From Clostridia bacterium (GTDB lineage Bacteria > Bacillota > Clostridia > Oscillospirales > CAG-272): a DNA stretch of 8,295 nt. The notes beneath the pieces were generated by a model. It was not told the DNA's origin. It was given only the letters and a program-made list of their open reading frames with translations, and searched no databases. The position numbers and the translations under genes were made by a program. This document shows positions 5,958-8,295 of this stretch, one piece after another; position 1 is the first letter of the stretch; each line of letters begins with the position of its first letter. The stretch covers positions 1 to 8,295 of the forward strand of contig JAFWWR010000091.1 in the NCBI GenBank assembly GCA_017518025.1. The letters run 5' to 3'.

Positions 5958-8295
5958 ATGCCAAAGTGGATAACTATTACCGGCGCAAGGGTAAACAATC
6001 TCAAAAACGTGAATCTCTCCATTCCGAGAGACAAGCTCGTCGTGTTCACCGGACTTTCCGGCTGCGGCAAGTCGTCTCTCGCCTTTGACACGCTTTACGC
6101 CGAGGGGCACAGGCGTTTCGTGGAGAGTCTTTCGTCATACGCGCGGATGTTTCTCGGCCAGCTCGACAAGCCGGACGTGGACTCTATAGAGGGTCTGTCC
6201 CCCGCAATTTCCATAGACCAGAAGACCACCTCGCGCAACCCCCGCTCCACGGTGGGAACGGTCACCGAGATATACGACTATCTCCGCCTTCTGTACGCCC
6301 GTCTCGGCGTGCCGCATTGTCCGATCTGCGGCAAGGAGATCAGACAGATCTCGGCGGAACAGATCGTCGATCGTATCATGGAGTTCCCCGAAGGAGAGAG
6401 ATTCATGATCCTCGCTCCCGTGGTACGCGGGAAAAAGGGAAGACACGAAAAACTCATCTCCGACGCTCACAAGGACGGATTCGTCAGAGTCCGCGTCGAC
6501 GGGGTGATATATGACTCCGACGAGCAGATCGAGCTTGACAAGAATCTGAAACACACCGTGGAGATCGTTGTGGACCGCCTGGTGATGAAGCCGGATCTCC
6601 GTTCCCGCGTCACCGATTCCGTGGAGCTTGCCCTGAAGGAGGCGGACGGACTCGTTGTCTGCGAGACTGTGCCGCGCGACGGATCCGAGCCGCAAAAGAT
6701 GGAGTTCTCCACCAATTTCGCCTGCGAGGAGCACGGGATCTCCTTCGGCAAACTCGAGCCGAGGATGTTCTCCTTCAACAATCCCTTTGGCGCGTGTCCC
6801 GCCTGCTCCGGACTGGGCGTATTCAGAACGGTCTCCGTGGAAAAAATAATCCCCGACAGATCTCTGTCTCTTTCCGAGGGAGCAATTGCCGTCAACGGAT
6901 TCAAATCCCTGACGGACGACTCATGGAACGGTCCCATAATAAAAGCGGCGATCGAGCATTTCGGCGCAACGCTTGATATGCCTCTGAAGGATTATCCGCG
7001 GGAAGCCATGGAGGTCCTGCTCCACGGCACGTCAAACAGCTTCGACGTGGTCCGCGTGTTCGGAGACAGAGCTCAGAGACAGATCGCTCCTTTCGAGGGA
7101 GTGCTGAATATCATCGAACGGCGCGCGGAGCCCGGCGCATGGGGGAACGAGTACTACGACCAGTTCCTTGTGGACTCACAGTGCCCGGAATGCCGCGGCG
7201 CCCGCCTCGGCAAAAACGTGCTTGCCGTCACCGTCGGAGGCAAAAATATCGCGGAATTCTGTCATTTGTCGGTCTCCGACGCGTTAAAATTCACGGAAGG
7301 ACTGAAATTCACCGAAACGGAGAACCAGATCGCCCGGGAGATCGTCAAGGAGGTCAAAAACCGGCTCGGTTTCCTTGTCAGCGTCGGCCTTGATTACCTG
7401 ACGCTGGACAGAAGCGCCGGGACCCTCTCCGGGGGCGAGGCGCAGCGCATACGGCTCGCCACGCAGATCGGCTCGTCCCTTGCGGGAGTGCTGTATATTC
7501 TCGACGAGCCGTCCATCGGTCTGCACCAGCGCGACAATTCGAAACTCATCGGCACCCTCAAAAAGCTCCGCGATATAGGAAACAGCGTTATCGTCGTGGA
7601 GCACGACGAGGAGACCATGAACGAGGCGGATTACATCGTCGACATCGGCCCCGGGGCGGGGATCTACGGCGGCGAGATCGTCGTTGCCGGCACGCCCGCG
7701 GAGGTAAAAGCGTGTAAAAATTCCGTCACGGGTCAGTTCCTGTCCGGCAAGCGCAAGATCGCCGTCCCGAAAAAAAGGCGTGAGGGGAACGGCCACTTCC
7801 TCAAGATAATCGGCGCCGCAGAGAACAATCTGAAAAACATCGACGTTGAGATCCCGCTCGGCGTGTTCACCTGCGTTACGGGCGTTTCCGGGTCGGGAAA
7901 ATCTTCTCTCATCAATTCGATACTCTATAACAGTCTCGCCGCAACTCTCAACAGGGCGATAACGTATCCCGGCAAACACACCCGGATCGAGGGTACGGAA
8001 TATCTCGATAAAGTCATCGTCATCGACCAGAGCCCCATCGGAAGGACTCCGAGATCCAATCCCGCCACCTATACCGGTTTGTTTACGGATATCAGAAACC
8101 TGTTCGCTAAGACTCCCGGCGCGAAGCTCAGGGGTTACACGAGCGGCCGTTTCAGCTTCAACGTCAAAGGCGGCAGATGCGAGGCGTGCGAGGGCGACGG
8201 CGTCAAAAAGATCGAGATGCACTTCCTGCCGGACGTCTACGTCACCTGCGACGTTTGCAGGGGCAAGAGATACAACAAGGACACCCTTGAAGTGA
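5958..8295 (+). CDS. uvrA: UvrA, excision nuclease subunit A (3' end beyond the window)
   Basis: The first 779 residues of UvrA, the ABC-type ATPase that finds bulky DNA lesions and loads UvrB in nucleotide excision repair. The reading frame is open to the window edge; about 160 residues are missing, including the second signature motif and Walker B. Walker A1 is GLSGCGKS (32-39), with Cys in place of the usual Ser at 36. The UvrB-binding domain is present (about 130-250), so this is canonical UvrA and not UvrA2. The first zinc site is C256, H259, C280, C283, a CxxH variant of the usual four cysteines. Signature 1 is LSGGEAQ (490-496), with Walker B1 YILDEPS (513-519). Walker A2 is GVSGSGKSS (642-650), and the second zinc module uses C741, C744, C764, C767. 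ATG 5958 lies 6 bp after the helicase stop; its ribosome binding site GGAAAGG (5942-5948) is inside the helicase end, so translation may be coupled. uvrB is not in view. Confidence 0.97.
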   Translation, partial: MPKWITITGARVNNLKNVNLSIPRDKLVVFTGLSGCGKSSLAFDTLYAEGHRRFVESLSSYARMFLGQLDKPDVDSIEGLSPAISIDQKTTSRNPRSTVGTVTEIYDYLRLLYARLGVPHCPICGKEIRQISAEQIVDRIMEFPEGERFMILAPVVRGKKGRHEKLISDAHKDGFVRVRVDGVIYDSDEQIELDKNLKHTVEIVVDRLVMKPDLRSRVTDSVELALKEADGLVVCETVPRDGSEPQKMEFSTNFACEEHGISFGKLEPRMFSFNNPFGACPACSGLGVFRTVSVEKIIPDRSLSLSEGAIAVNGFKSLTDDSWNGPIIKAAIEHFGATLDMPLKDYPREAMEVLLHGTSNSFDVVRVFGDRAQRQIAPFEGVLNIIERRAEPGAWGNEYYDQFLVDSQCPECRGARLGKNVLAVTVGGKNIAEFCHLSVSDALKFTEGLKFTETENQIAREIVKEVKNRLGFLVSVGLDYLTLDRSAGTLSGGEAQRIRLATQIGSSLAGVLYILDEPSIGLHQRDNSKLIGTLKKLRDIGNSVIVVEHDEETMNEADYIVDIGPGAGIYGGEIVVAGTPAEVKACKNSVTGQFLSGKRKIAVPKKRREGNGHFLKIIGAAENNLKNIDVEIPLGVFTCVTGVSGSGKSSLINSILYNSLAATLNRAITYPGKHTRIEGTEYLDKVIVIDQSPIGRTPRSNPATYTGLFTDIRNLFAKTPGAKLRGYTSGRFSFNVKGGRCEACEGDGVKKIEMHFLPDVYVTCDVCRGKRYNKDTLEV

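Noticed and set aside
4602..6110. 502-residue open frame on the - strand
   Set aside because: It lies antisense to the well-supported helicase and uvrA genes and crosses their junction. The protein has no recognisable domains, and long antisense frames are common opposite GC-rich genes.
7284..8222. 312-residue open frame on the - strand opposite uvrA
   Set aside because: Fully antisense to conserved UvrA motifs, no recognisable domain; a shadow frame.
5958..8295. UvrA2-type paralogue acting in drug resistance
   Set aside because: UvrA2 lacks the UvrB-binding domain, which is present here between the first Walker A and the first zinc site.

Overview
The window reads as a low-AT bacterial chromosome segment from a Gram-positive, most likely a clostridial Firmicute. 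The clues are strong AGGAGG-type ribosome binding sites, a perfect-consensus housekeeping promoter, a Gram-positive-type LexA box and the protein family variants. This taxonomic call is inference; there is no rRNA or other marker gene. Everything that is convincingly coding lies on the + strand.

Layout: bases 1-223 are the 3' end of a Gfo/Idh/MocA-family oxidoreductase gene, which is closed off by an intrinsic terminator at about 281-328. The gap to the next gene (224-540) also holds an unusually long inverted repeat (354-401), a consensus -35/-10 promoter (464-492) and, just after the predicted transcription start, a LexA/SOS-box-like dyad (502-515). Four genes then follow head to tail with gaps of only 41, 24 and 6 bp: a TerB-N/TerB-C domain protein (541-2274), a BrxD-like DUF2791 P-loop ATPase (2316-3647), a compact Lhr/BrxHI-like superfamily II helicase (3672-5951) and uvrA (5958 to the window edge, truncated by the edge).

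The main point is that a TerB-like scaffold, a BrxD-like ATPase and an Lhr-like helicase stand together as a self-contained three-gene DNA-processing module. There is no BREX methylase, PglZ or BrxC. The module appears to share one transcript with the nucleotide-excision-repair damage sensor UvrA, behind a promoter that carries a candidate LexA operator. This suggests a DNA-damage-inducible unit, or an antiphage module coupled to the SOS response. The family assignments come from motifs visible in the sequence; the shared transcript, LexA control and joint function are inferences.
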